Below, in pieces: positions 28,471-37,800 of a DNA stretch of 64,000 nucleotides. The notes below the pieces were generated by a model. That model was not told the DNA's origin, did no database searches, and saw only the letters and a list, made by a program, of their open reading frames with translations. The position numbers and the translations under genes were made by a program. The number at the start of each line of letters is the position of its first letter. Within the stretch, counting starts at the first letter, position 1. Origin of the DNA: Rhizobiaceae bacterium (lineage in GTDB: Bacteria; Pseudomonadota; Alphaproteobacteria; Rhizobiales; Rhizobiaceae); contig JABABQ010000034.1 in NCBI GenBank assembly GCA_014238155.1, positions 1 to 64,000 on the forward strand, read 5' to 3'.

Positions 28471-30486
28471 ATGAGTGTTGCTGCCCAAACGAAACTTCCA
28501 TCAGGCAAGGCAATCAAGCCGAAGCTCGGATCAGATGATTGGATCATGCGTGGTTTTATCGCGATGATTGCAATCTATCTGGTTGTTGCTCTCGCCCTCC
28601 CGCTTTATGCAATGCTGTCGAAGTCATTTGCAACGTACCAATTCGACTTGACTCAATTTGAATTTCAGGTCAGCGACGAAGCTGGTGTCTTCAGCGGTGA
28701 AGTGGTCTCTGCACAAGCATTGAACGACCAAACAAGTGCTTACGGCCCCGATGATCTCATTGCCGGATCAAATGGACGGTTGAAGGTCACCGCGTTCTTT
28801 CCAGAATTTTCGTTCCGCAGTCCGGTCCGCTACAAGATACGCGGTTTGAGCAACAGCGCTGTTTATCTGATTGGATCAGAACGACAAGTGGGTACAAATT
28901 GGGTCGAGACAGACTCAAACAAGTTTCGACGAATTGTCCTTCGGCCTTTGGCTTCCACCGGTTTCAGCAACTTTAAAACCTATTTTTCAACGCCTTCACT
29001 CGTCCGGTCTATTAACAACTCACTGTTGATCTCAACCATCAGCACAATCATTACTGTCACCCTTGCCTTTGGATTTGCATATGCATTGGCGAGAAGCTGC
29101 ATGCGCTTCAAAGGGGTTTTCAGGTTGCTGGCCATGGCGCCGATATTGGTACCCTCGCTGCTGCCCGGCATCGCCCTGGTCTATCTGTTTGGCAATCAGG
29201 GCATGCTGAAATCGGTGATGATGGGGGAATCGATATACGGGCCCTACGGCATTGTCGCAGGGTCGGTGTTCTTTACGTTTCCCCATGCAATGCTGATCAT
29301 CACCACCGCATTAGCCATTTCCGATGCCCGACTTTATGAAGCTGCCGTCACTTTGCGGGCGAGTGCGTGGAAGACTTTTTGGACCGTAACAATTCCGGGT
29401 GCCCGCTACGGATTGATATCAGCCGCTTTCGTGGTCTTCAATTTGGTTATCACCGACTTTGGACTTCCGAAGGTGATTGGCGGCCAGTACAATATGTTGG
29501 CGGTGGATATTTACAAGCAGGTGATCGGGCAACAGAATTTTGAAATGGGTGCGGTTGTGTCCGTGGTATTGTTGATCCCGGCAATGTTTGCATTTGCCAT
29601 CGACAGGATAATCCAGCGCAAACAGGTTGCATTGTTGTCTGCACGGTCCGTTGTCTATGAACCCAAGCCGAACAAACGTTTCGACTGGCTGTGCTTTGCC
29701 TATTGCTCGCTGATAGCAATCTTTATCGCTGGCATTTTGGGGGTCTGCCAATATGCCGCACTGATAAAATTCTGGCCTTATGATTTGAGTCTCAGCCTAA
29801 AAAATTATGCATTTGACCTGATGGATGGTGGCGGTTGGGCAGCTTACCGCAACTCCATCAAATTGGCGCTGCTGACCGCATTGTTTGGTACGATTGTTGT
29901 CTTCACCGGTGCCTATATGGTCGAAAAAACCCAGGGGTTCAAAACCGGTCGCACGTTGTTCCAATTCTTGGCGATGTTGCCAATGGCAATACCCGGCATG
30001 GTGTTGGGTCTGGCCTATATCTTTTTCTTCAACAATCCCGATAATCCGCTGCACTTTATCTACGGCACGATGGCCATATTGGTGCTGTGTACAGTTACCC
30101 ACTTTTATACAGTGTCACATCTGACCGCCGCCACTGCACTAAAACAGATGGATAATGAGTTTGAATCTGTATCAGCAAGCCTGAAGCAGCCATTCTATAA
30201 GCTGTTTGTCCGGGTTAGCGTTCCGGTTTGCCTACCGGCCATTTTGGACATTTCGATCTATCTTTTCGTCAATGCAATGACCACTGTATCTGCCGTTGTG
30301 TTTTTGTATTCTTCCGGTACTGCGCTGGCATCGGTGGCCGTATTGAACATGGATGACGCCGGAGATGTAGCTCCGGCTGCGGCAATGGGGATGATGATTT
30401 TCTACACCAACGTCATTGCCCGAACCATACATGCACTGGCTTCCAAAGGACTGATCCGGCATACACAGGCTTGGCGAACCCGATAG
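28471..30486 (+). CDS. fused ABC transporter permease, 2-aminoethylphosphonate type (PhnU2-like)
   Basis: A 671-residue inner-membrane protein made of two permease halves. Each carries an EAA loop (YEAAVTLRASAWKTFWTV near 290; EFESVSASLKQPFYKL near 570). Between the first two membrane segments there is an insertion of about 110 residues (roughly 52-170), hydrophilic and probably periplasmic. This makes it longer than I expect for PhnU2 (about 550). It ends 23 nt from the convergent second dehydrogenase gene. With the preceding two genes it forms a complete importer. Confidence 0.85.
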   Translation: MSVAAQTKLPSGKAIKPKLGSDDWIMRGFIAMIAIYLVVALALPLYAMLSKSFATYQFDLTQFEFQVSDEAGVFSGEVVSAQALNDQTSAYGPDDLIAGSNGRLKVTAFFPEFSFRSPVRYKIRGLSNSAVYLIGSERQVGTNWVETDSNKFRRIVLRPLASTGFSNFKTYFSTPSLVRSINNSLLISTISTIITVTLAFGFAYALARSCMRFKGVFRLLAMAPILVPSLLPGIALVYLFGNQGMLKSVMMGESIYGPYGIVAGSVFFTFPHAMLIITTALAISDARLYEAAVTLRASAWKTFWTVTIPGARYGLISAAFVVFNLVITDFGLPKVIGGQYNMLAVDIYKQVIGQQNFEMGAVVSVVLLIPAMFAFAIDRIIQRKQVALLSARSVVYEPKPNKRFDWLCFAYCSLIAIFIAGILGVCQYAALIKFWPYDLSLSLKNYAFDLMDGGGWAAYRNSIKLALLTALFGTIVVFTGAYMVEKTQGFKTGRTLFQFLAMLPMAIPGMVLGLAYIFFFNNPDNPLHFIYGTMAILVLCTVTHFYTVSHLTAATALKQMDNEFESVSASLKQPFYKLFVRVSVPVCLPAILDISIYLFVNAMTTVSAVVFLYSSGTALASVAVLNMDDAGDVAPAAAMGMMIFYTNVIARTIHALASKGLIRHTQAWRTR

Positions 30487-30509
30487 CTACATTTCAGTTG
30501 CCCTGATGG

Positions 30510-32957
30510 CTACGCCTTCATCCGCGACATCGACGGATCATACAATGGCTCAAGATGAACTTCGCAAGGAACTCGTTCGGTTTCGATTTCCAGTTCATAG
30601 GTGCCAGACCTGACATAGCCTGCATTTACCTCAGCCTCGCTGCGAACATAGCCGTAACCTATGGACCGTTGAACGGTGTAACCGAACCCACCGCTTGTCA
30701 GCCATCCAACCCGCTCGCCATTTCGATATATGGTCTCCCTCCCATGGATAACCCATTCTGGATCTACGGTAAAGCCTGCAAGCAACTTGCGAACTCCACG
30801 CTTTTTTTGATTTTCAAGTACGTCGCGGCCCCTGAAATTAACATCACTGCCTAACTTCACAGCCCAACCTAATCCGGCTTCCAGTGGAGAGTGATCCGGG
30901 CCGATATCGGAGCCCCAGGCGCGGTAGCCTTTTTCCAACCGCAAGGATTCGATGGCTCGATATCCGCCATTGATAATTCCGTGATCTTCCCCCGCCTGCT
31001 TAAGCGCTGCATAGACCGTCGTTGCATATTCAACCGGAAAATGCAGTTCCCAACCGAGTTCACCGACATAGGAAACCCGCATCGCACGTACCGGACAACC
31101 GGCGATGCCAATTTTGCGCTGCTGACCAAATGCAAATGCCGCATTGGAGACATCCACCGCCGTGACAGATTGCAGGACTTTTCGGGAATTCGGACCCATC
31201 AGGGAAAGCACTGCATTGCTCGATGTGATGTCGAACAGCTGGCAATTCATTGCCTCGGGAATGTTGCGGTCAATCCAGTTAAAGTCACGAGTTGCAAAAC
31301 CTGTTCCCGTAACAATGTAAAACTCTTGTTCGCCTAATCGGGTGATTGTCAGGTCAGATTCGATCCCACCCTTGTCGTTGAGCATTTGTGTATAGACCAG
31401 CGAACCCACAGGCTGATCCACGTTGTTTGCCGCAATCCAGTTCAGCGTCGCCAGCGCATCGGGGCCCTTCAAGATGAATTTTGCAAATGATGACTGATCA
31501 AATAGTGCAACGGCCTCACGGGCGGCCCTGTGTTCGCGACCAACCGCTTCAAACCAATTGGGTCGACTAAAACTATAGACATCTTCGGGCTGTTCACCCG
31601 CAGAACAATCAGCAAACCAATTGGACCGTTCCCAGCCGAGTTTTTCGCCAAAACAGGCACCCTGTGTCTTCAATATTTCATAAAGTGGTGATTTCCGACT
31701 CGGTCGCCCGGATGAATGTTCCTCGCCCGGCCAGGCCATCGTGTAATGTTTGCCATAGGCTTCCACGGTCCGGGTACGAACCCAGTCGGTGTCAAAATGT
31801 GGGCGCCCGAAACGCCTTATGTCGGCGGCCCATAGATCGAATGGCGGTTCGCCCTTATGGACCCATTCGGCCAGCGCCATGCCCGCACCACCACCAGCAG
31901 CGATGCCAAAGGCGTTAAAACCCGCGCCGACGTAAAAATTGTTCAGTTCCGGCGCCTCCCCGAGAATGAAATTCCCATCGGGAGTAAAACTTTCTGGTCC
32001 GTTGGTCAGCGCCTTGATGCCAGCAGTGTTCAATGCAGGTACCCGGCCCAACGACAATTCCATCAATGGCTCGAAATGGTCGAAATCTCCATCCAGCAGC
32101 GAATAGTGAAATCCTTCCGGAATCCCTTCAACCGCCCAGGGCTTGGGATTTGGTTCGTACCCCCCCATGACAAGACCGCCAACTTCCTCCTTATAATATG
32201 TAAGCCGATCAGGATCCCTCAATGTTGGTAGATTTGGTGTGACACCCTTGATCGGTTCAGTCAAAATATATTGGTGTTGCATGGAGACGAGTGGGACGTT
32301 GACTCCAAAACGTGCAGCAAAATCGCGACTCCATTGTCCAGCGCAGCAAACTACATTTTCACACTCAATTCGCCCCTGATTGGTTATGACAGCCCGGATG
32401 CGGCCCTTCTCGATTTCAAGATCAATGACCTTGGTGTCTTCAAAAATCTGAGCACCAGCCATGCGCGCGCCCTTTGCCAAAGCCATGGTGATATCGGAGG
32501 GATTGGCCTGACCATCGGTGGGCATGAAGGCGGCACCCACAACATCATCAACGTTCATCAGCGGCCAAATATCCAACGCTTCTTTGGGTGTCAGCAGTTC
32601 CATCTCAAGATTGAAACTATGGGCAGTGGTTGCCTGCCGCTTGACTTCCGTCCATCGCTCCTGATTGCAGGCAAGGCGCAAACCGCCGTTCATTTTCCAT
32701 CCTGTGGCCTGACCGGTCTCCTGCTCAATCGAGTTGTACAGATCGACAGAATATCCCAGCAACTGGGTGATATTGGCACTGGATCGCAATTGTCCCACCA
32801 AACCTGCAGCGTGAAAAGTGGTTCCCGAGGTTAGCTTTTTTCGCTCCAACAAAACGGTGTCGGTCCAACCGAGTTTGGCCAAATGATAGGCAGTTGAGCA
32901 GCCAACTATACCGCCGCCAACGATCACTGTCTTTGCTGTTGATGGTAGTTCGCCCAA
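30510..32957 (-). CDS. FAD-dependent dimethylglycine/sarcosine dehydrogenase-like protein with GcvT-type folate domain (copy 2)
   Basis: An 815-residue paralogue of the protein at 23468-25921 with the same layout: TVIVGGGIVGCSTAYHL, TTFHAAGLVGQLRS (covalent-FAD His; Phe replaces Trp), then the folate domain from about 430 (AVALFDQSSFAKF, YVGELGWELHFP, SLRLEKGYRAWGSDIGP). It should demethylate a different methylamine from copy 1. TTG 32957 has a GAGGA site that lies on the stop of the kinase gene, 9 nt upstream, so the two are translated together. Convergent with the importer operon. Confidence 0.83.
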   Translation of the reverse strand: MGELPSTAKTVIVGGGIVGCSTAYHLAKLGWTDTVLLERKKLTSGTTFHAAGLVGQLRSSANITQLLGYSVDLYNSIEQETGQATGWKMNGGLRLACNQERWTEVKRQATTAHSFNLEMELLTPKEALDIWPLMNVDDVVGAAFMPTDGQANPSDITMALAKGARMAGAQIFEDTKVIDLEIEKGRIRAVITNQGRIECENVVCCAGQWSRDFAARFGVNVPLVSMQHQYILTEPIKGVTPNLPTLRDPDRLTYYKEEVGGLVMGGYEPNPKPWAVEGIPEGFHYSLLDGDFDHFEPLMELSLGRVPALNTAGIKALTNGPESFTPDGNFILGEAPELNNFYVGAGFNAFGIAAGGGAGMALAEWVHKGEPPFDLWAADIRRFGRPHFDTDWVRTRTVEAYGKHYTMAWPGEEHSSGRPSRKSPLYEILKTQGACFGEKLGWERSNWFADCSAGEQPEDVYSFSRPNWFEAVGREHRAAREAVALFDQSSFAKFILKGPDALATLNWIAANNVDQPVGSLVYTQMLNDKGGIESDLTITRLGEQEFYIVTGTGFATRDFNWIDRNIPEAMNCQLFDITSSNAVLSLMGPNSRKVLQSVTAVDVSNAAFAFGQQRKIGIAGCPVRAMRVSYVGELGWELHFPVEYATTVYAALKQAGEDHGIINGGYRAIESLRLEKGYRAWGSDIGPDHSPLEAGLGWAVKLGSDVNFRGRDVLENQKKRGVRKLLAGFTVDPEWVIHGRETIYRNGERVGWLTSGGFGYTVQRSIGYGYVRSEAEVNAGYVRSGTYELEIETERVPCEVHLEPLYDPSMSRMKA

Positions 32958-32966
32958 TTCGTTTCC

Positions 32967-33842
32967 TCAGTGCTGAGATAAGTTTTTATGCGCGGCACGA
33001 AACCGCGCGAGATTTTCAGCAGTATAATCTGCAAAACCAAAATCCAGATCAGAAGTAACCTCAGACACCATGCTCCACATTGTTTCCCGCAGCAGAGAAG
33101 CGCACTTCATGATCTCAAAATGACGACGCAATTGATCGGTAACCGCGGTTTCAAAATAGGTTTCCAGTGCAACATTCTCCAACTTTTCGCCCAATTCATT
33201 GTTCGATGACAATCCGCCCAGATCGAATAACGGTGAATTGTAGCCGGCATAGTCAAAATCAATGAGCCACAGCCTTTTGTCGTCGTTAATAAAATTTGCA
33301 GCCAGCAAATCATTATGGCCCAGTACGATGTCGTAGGGAGCCGATGCTGTTTCATAGCTGTTTCCAAGTTCAACGAGTTCCTGGGCCAGTATCCGGTGGG
33401 AGCTGTCGTTTTGAATAAGAAACGCACCATAATCCCGGATCACGTGAAACACCCAGAACATCAACACAGGGCCGCGCAGGAATTTTGGCGTCACGGTATG
33501 AAATTGTTTCACCAGCTGAATTATTCGCCGCAACAGTTCTGGAGACCCAACATCCTGTGGGTTCAATGTTTGCCCCTCAACAAACTCCATAACCATTATT
33601 TCCGGTTCGTGATGAACGATGCCAGGTGACAAGCCAGCTTCGGAAGCTGCCTGTGCTACAGCCAGTTCATTAAACCTCAAAACGTGGTGCTGGACGATAT
33701 CCGCACCCACTCTGACGACATATTTTCCGGCGGAATCTTTAACCCGATAATTGGTATTCGTCATGCCGCCCTGGAGTGGTTCAACTTCCGCAGCGCCATT
33801 CCAGCATGGCAGATTTTCAATTCGTTGGATGTCGACGACCAT
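32967..33842 (-). CDS. choline/ethanolamine-kinase-like phosphotransferase (APH fold)
   Basis: A protein of 291 residues from ATG 33842 (a GTG at 33854 is possible). LQGGMTNTNYRVKD is the nucleotide loop, KYVVRVG holds the ATP-binding residue, VLGHNDLLAANFIND the catalytic Asp and LIDFDYAGYNSPLFDLG the metal Asp. This is the aminoglycoside-phosphotransferase/choline-kinase fold. The neighbour oxidises an N-methyl amine, so an amino-alcohol such as choline or N-methylethanolamine is the natural guess. The family is promiscuous and I do not name the substrate. Confidence 0.78.
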   Translation of the reverse strand: MVVDIQRIENLPCWNGAAEVEPLQGGMTNTNYRVKDSAGKYVVRVGADIVQHHVLRFNELAVAQAASEAGLSPGIVHHEPEIMVMEFVEGQTLNPQDVGSPELLRRIIQLVKQFHTVTPKFLRGPVLMFWVFHVIRDYGAFLIQNDSSHRILAQELVELGNSYETASAPYDIVLGHNDLLAANFINDDKRLWLIDFDYAGYNSPLFDLGGLSSNNELGEKLENVALETYFETAVTDQLRRHFEIMKCASLLRETMWSMVSEVTSDLDFGFADYTAENLARFRAAHKNLSQH

Positions 33843-33922
33843 GGTCACTTTCACTGTATTTCAGCCAAAATGGTATCATTGAAAAACACTGTTTGGGTAC
33901 CCCTTGGGGCAAGTAGACACCG

Positions 33923-33933
33923 ATTATCGAATT
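33923..33933. promoter_or_regulatory. near-copy of the shared 11-mer upstream of the kinase gene
   Basis: ATTATCGAATT differs at one base from ATTATCGATTT found at 26017-26027. It lies 81 nt before the kinase start. The rest of 33843-34061 is AT-rich and holds no gene that I can support. Confidence 0.22.
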
Positions 33934-34061
33934 GTTGGGGAAAATTTGGAGCTGGAGAATCCCGTCCATCAAACGACAGTGCGCTGCCGCAAGACGTTTG
34001 GAAGAATGGATCCTCCAAGTCTTGCTCGAAAATGCAGGAACTCATCATACATTATTTAAAA

Positions 34062-34108
34062 CGGTGCTCCCATCAACACCCGAACTCGGGATCGACTGAT
34101 CATAAATC
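34062..34108 (-). other. degenerate tRNA-Thr 3' half, candidate attachment-site remnant
   Basis: Aligned without gaps to the 3' half of the tRNA-Thr at 51823-51898 (CCA end through anticodon loop), 32 of 47 positions match (my hand count). The orientation is the same, with the CCA end on the left, as expected for the far junction of an element inserted at the tRNA 3' end. Similarity fades past the anticodon. It is too degenerate to be a working tRNA. The alternative is an unrelated tRNA relic. Confidence 0.5.
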
Positions 34109-34272
34109 CTACGTTGCGTCATTCTATCTGGTTCGGTATCTTTCACAGAATTACCTTATATTTCCGTTTATATTTTGTATTCATAACTATTTGTGTTATT
34201 CTTTTCATTTTCTTTTTTTTTAAATTTTACTTACAAATGCTTACCTTATGCTTACCCAATTAATTACATCAA

Positions 34273-34640
34273 TTGGAGGCCGACGCCAAAATCCGGTTTC
34301 CAAAAACGACAGTAGACAGGCTCCCCACCCTGCCTTTGGAACAACTGCATTGGGACACATTGCTTGCCGGTTTCGGCATCCGGGTGAAACCAAACAATAT
34401 GAAAAGTTTCGTGGTCCAAATTCGGAACCGATTTTCCGGCAGGTCACGCAGTGAAATCATGGGCCAGCATGGTTCGCTAATGAACTTCTCTCAGGCGAAA
34501 GAATTCGCGACCGGGATATTCTTTGACGCTGCGACCCGGTGGCGGATGCCCATGATATCCGCGCGTCCCCAACCGTGCGCGAAAAGGCAAGCAACTCGCA
34601 GACGACTCCCTACGCGACGCAGCGGAATTGATCGCTAGGA
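34273..34640 (+). pseudogene. tyrosine recombinase (integrase) N-terminal fragment, DUF4102 arm-binding domain
   Basis: The translation from 34273 shows AKIRFPKTTVDRLP, HWDTLLAGFGIRVKPN, KSFVVQIRNRFSGRSR and IMGQHGSLMNFSQAKEFA, the arm-DNA-binding domain of P4-type integrases. Near 34530 the frame shifts: the continuation DPVADAHDIRASPTVRE is read in another frame and stops by about 34632. The catalytic domain is absent. It lies 165 nt inside the tRNA half-copy and reads into the island. Confidence 0.7.
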
Positions 34641-34804
34641 AGTTCAATTAGCAACTTCACCCAGCGGTAGTTGTATGGGCGTTAAATAGTCAAACAGTGC
34701 AATTTGTTGACCAGACTGTTAGGCGTCACGATTGGCTTGGTTGCGGGAATTGAGAACAGGATTGCATTTGAAGGATTTGAAAACAGAATCCTAATTGCTG
34801 TGCT
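34641..34804. other. gap downstream of the giant gene
   Basis: No gene. Two weak 6-bp inverted repeats are present (around 34640-34660, GAAGTT/AACTTC, and around 34770-34795, AGGATT/AATCCT). Neither has a U-run on the minus strand, so I see no convincing terminator for the 16.3-kb gene. Confidence 0.4.
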
Positions 34805-37800
34805 TCAAACCAAAGGTTCATTATAGGGTTGCGGGCCACTTAGGTCTGCATGAAGTATTCGATCGTCATCATTGGGATCAACTTCGGCGAACCAGACGTC
34901 TTCGGTCACGATGATGGATCCGTCAGTGCGTGTTGCCGTTGAACGGAACAGGTCGCGGCCTTCTTGGTCTGTTGCGCCTTGCTCGAGTTCGACGCTGATC
35001 TCGGAAATTCCCATTTCCTCCAGGGAGAACAACTCACCTTCATCAACGCGGGCATTGCCGTCGTCTACCCAAAGGTTCAGTCCAGTGCCTTCTTCTCCTG
35101 AAATCACACCGTCTGAATTGCCATCGAATTCGGCCAGTTGCTCATAGCCGTGATCATAGGTTCCACCCTGATCGCCAAATAAGCGAGTGCCGTCCATATC
35201 AGTAGCAGCGTTGCCATCAACATTATTGACCAACAATGCGTCACCAGATCCATCGAGCCATTCGATTGTTTCTGGACTATCATCACCGTCCATATCAAAA
35301 TAAACAGTTTTTCCGATCTCCGAGATGCCGGACTTGTCCTTTGCTGTTGTTTCACCGCTGACATTTATGCGCCCATCCCCGGACAAGTCGAAGGCAATGG
35401 GTGACACTGCCGTGACTGCCGATTCCACATCAATCGCTTGATCGGCAAAATCGAGATCTTCGATATTTTGGATAGTATCGGTGCCATCAGGAGAACCACC
35501 GCGGGTATCGGTCACCACATATGTACCGTCCTGATTGTCATGCACGGTGTAGTCTGCTCGATTTCCCGAATAGAACGCAACATCAATGCCAAGGTCACCG
35601 CCGTCAAGCATATCATCGCCAGCGCCGCCCAACAGATAATCAACTCCCCCGCCTCCCAAAAGTACGTCATCGCCATCTTCGCCAAATAAATCGTCAGGCC
35701 CCCCACCCCCTTCGACATAATCGTCTCCTGAGCCTGCATAGATAATGTCATACCCGCCCAAACCAAATATTTCGTCGTTGCTGTCGGTGCCGTTGAGATT
35801 GTCATCTCCACCGGTTCCGGTCACGGTATTTGCGTTGGTCACCTGTATTGTGAATATTTTTGAGTATACGAGACCACCAGAATCCTGTGCCTCTATTGTC
35901 ACAAAGTGACTTGTTGATGTTTCATAGTCGAGCGTCGCCCCGGTCGTGACGCGAAGTTCATCGCCGACAATCTCAAAAAATCCGGAAGGGTCGCTGGTTA
36001 ATGTGTAGGTGAAAGTATCGCCTGGGTCAGGATCGATGGAGGTCAAAGTTGCCAACAAAGTGCCAACTGCTCCATTCTCCATAACAGAAATTACCTCGGC
36101 TGGTGTGCTGGACGTAAATCCCGGTTCGCTGGACTGATTCAAACTAAGATTATTGCCAGACACAACATCGATGATTGTTGCAGATTCGCCTTCCGCAAAT
36201 TGCCAATTCGCCACCATGTTGGGTTCAGATGCAGGGAGAGTAGTATTGACACTCGCGGCAATTTCACCCGCAGTGCGTTCATCATCGAAAATACGAATAT
36301 CGTGATAGGTACCGCTAAATACCTGACTTGTATCAAATCCCCCATTTTCACTGTCTTGTTCCTGCCCAAACAGCAGAGATCCACCTGTCGCTATCGTCTG
36401 CCCGGTCGCCACTCCACTTCCTTGGATAGCCAACACGCCGTCTTGATACAGTGCAAACCTGCCTATCGTGTTATCCCAGATCATTGTAAACGTGTGCTGC
36501 CCCCCATCCATCAGCGCGCTTGCATCCCACGACGTGAGATCGACATTGGAAGTGCCAATCTCCAGATAGATAAATGGAGTAGCAGATTTGCCAGTATCAT
36601 AGGCAAGAGACGCTTCGAACCTGTCGTCTCCCGAAACGTTATAGGAGAAGAATGCCAGCGCTTCACCATCAACAAGCGGCACATCAAGGCTGAACTGAAC
36701 TTCAACTGTCGCAGATGTCAGGCCGCCGACAATCGCATCGGGGTTGGACGCAAGATAATAGGCGCCGTTTCCACCATCAGTATTAATCGACGTTCCATTA
36801 TTGCCCGATGCCAAAATGTCGGTGGGCGGATTTTCATTCGCATCGGTGACATCAATGTTGAAGGATTTTGACGTCGTAAGACCACCTGAATCTGTTGTTT
36901 CGATAGTCACCGCATGGGTTTTTGCCGTTTCAAAATCGAGTATCGCTCCAGCCTTGACTCGAATTTCATCGCCGACAATCTCAAAAAAGCCTGATGGGTC
37001 ACTGGTGAGGGCATAGCTAAACGTGTCACCGATATCGACATCACTGGTTGCCAAAACTGCTACGACCGTTCCGGAACTGGCGTCTTCGCTGATCCGCGGT
37101 GAGGATTCTGGATTGGCATAGATACGTTGATAGACGCCATTGAGATCACCATCAGCACCGTTGATGTCGGTCCAGTTAAATACCACATCGCCATTATTGA
37201 GCACGGTGAGGCGCGGGTAGCGTTGTTCATCAGCTGCGTTGGTGACCACAACATTATCTTCGAGCAAGGTGCCATCGGCAGCGTAACGCTCCATAAACAC
37301 GTCAAAGTCACCGTCTGCATTGCTGCGCCAGCTGGCGATCCATCCACCACCCGGCAGCCCTTCAACTTCAATGTCTGACAGGACAATCGCGCCAGCTTCC
37401 TCGTCAATGGCCATCTCGCCACCAACCGGTGATCCGGCAACATCATAACGTTGATAATACACCCCGGACCCGGCGCCCGCCAGATGATCATTTGATGTCC
37501 AGGCGACGATAAATCCGCCATCGGAAAGCATCGTGATGTCGGCGGCGGCCTGATCTCCCAATATCGTGGTATTTGCCTGAATTTCTCCACCGATCTTGCT
37601 GCCAGCTGCATCAAAACGTTGAAAAACAACCGCTGTCCCCGCTGCATCTACGTTATCTGAATGCCATGCAACCAAATACCCGCCTCCAGGCAGAGCCGCC
37701 AAAGCTCCGGAGCTCTGGTCACCAAGCGTCGTTGTGTTGGCTTGTATTTCTGCTGACAATGGCGCGCCTGATGCGTCAAATTTGCGGGTGATGACAGCAT

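Noticed and set aside
34054-34142. A functional second tRNA gene
   Set aside because: The anticodon stem and acceptor do not pair and the D-arm is disturbed, so it is a relic at most.
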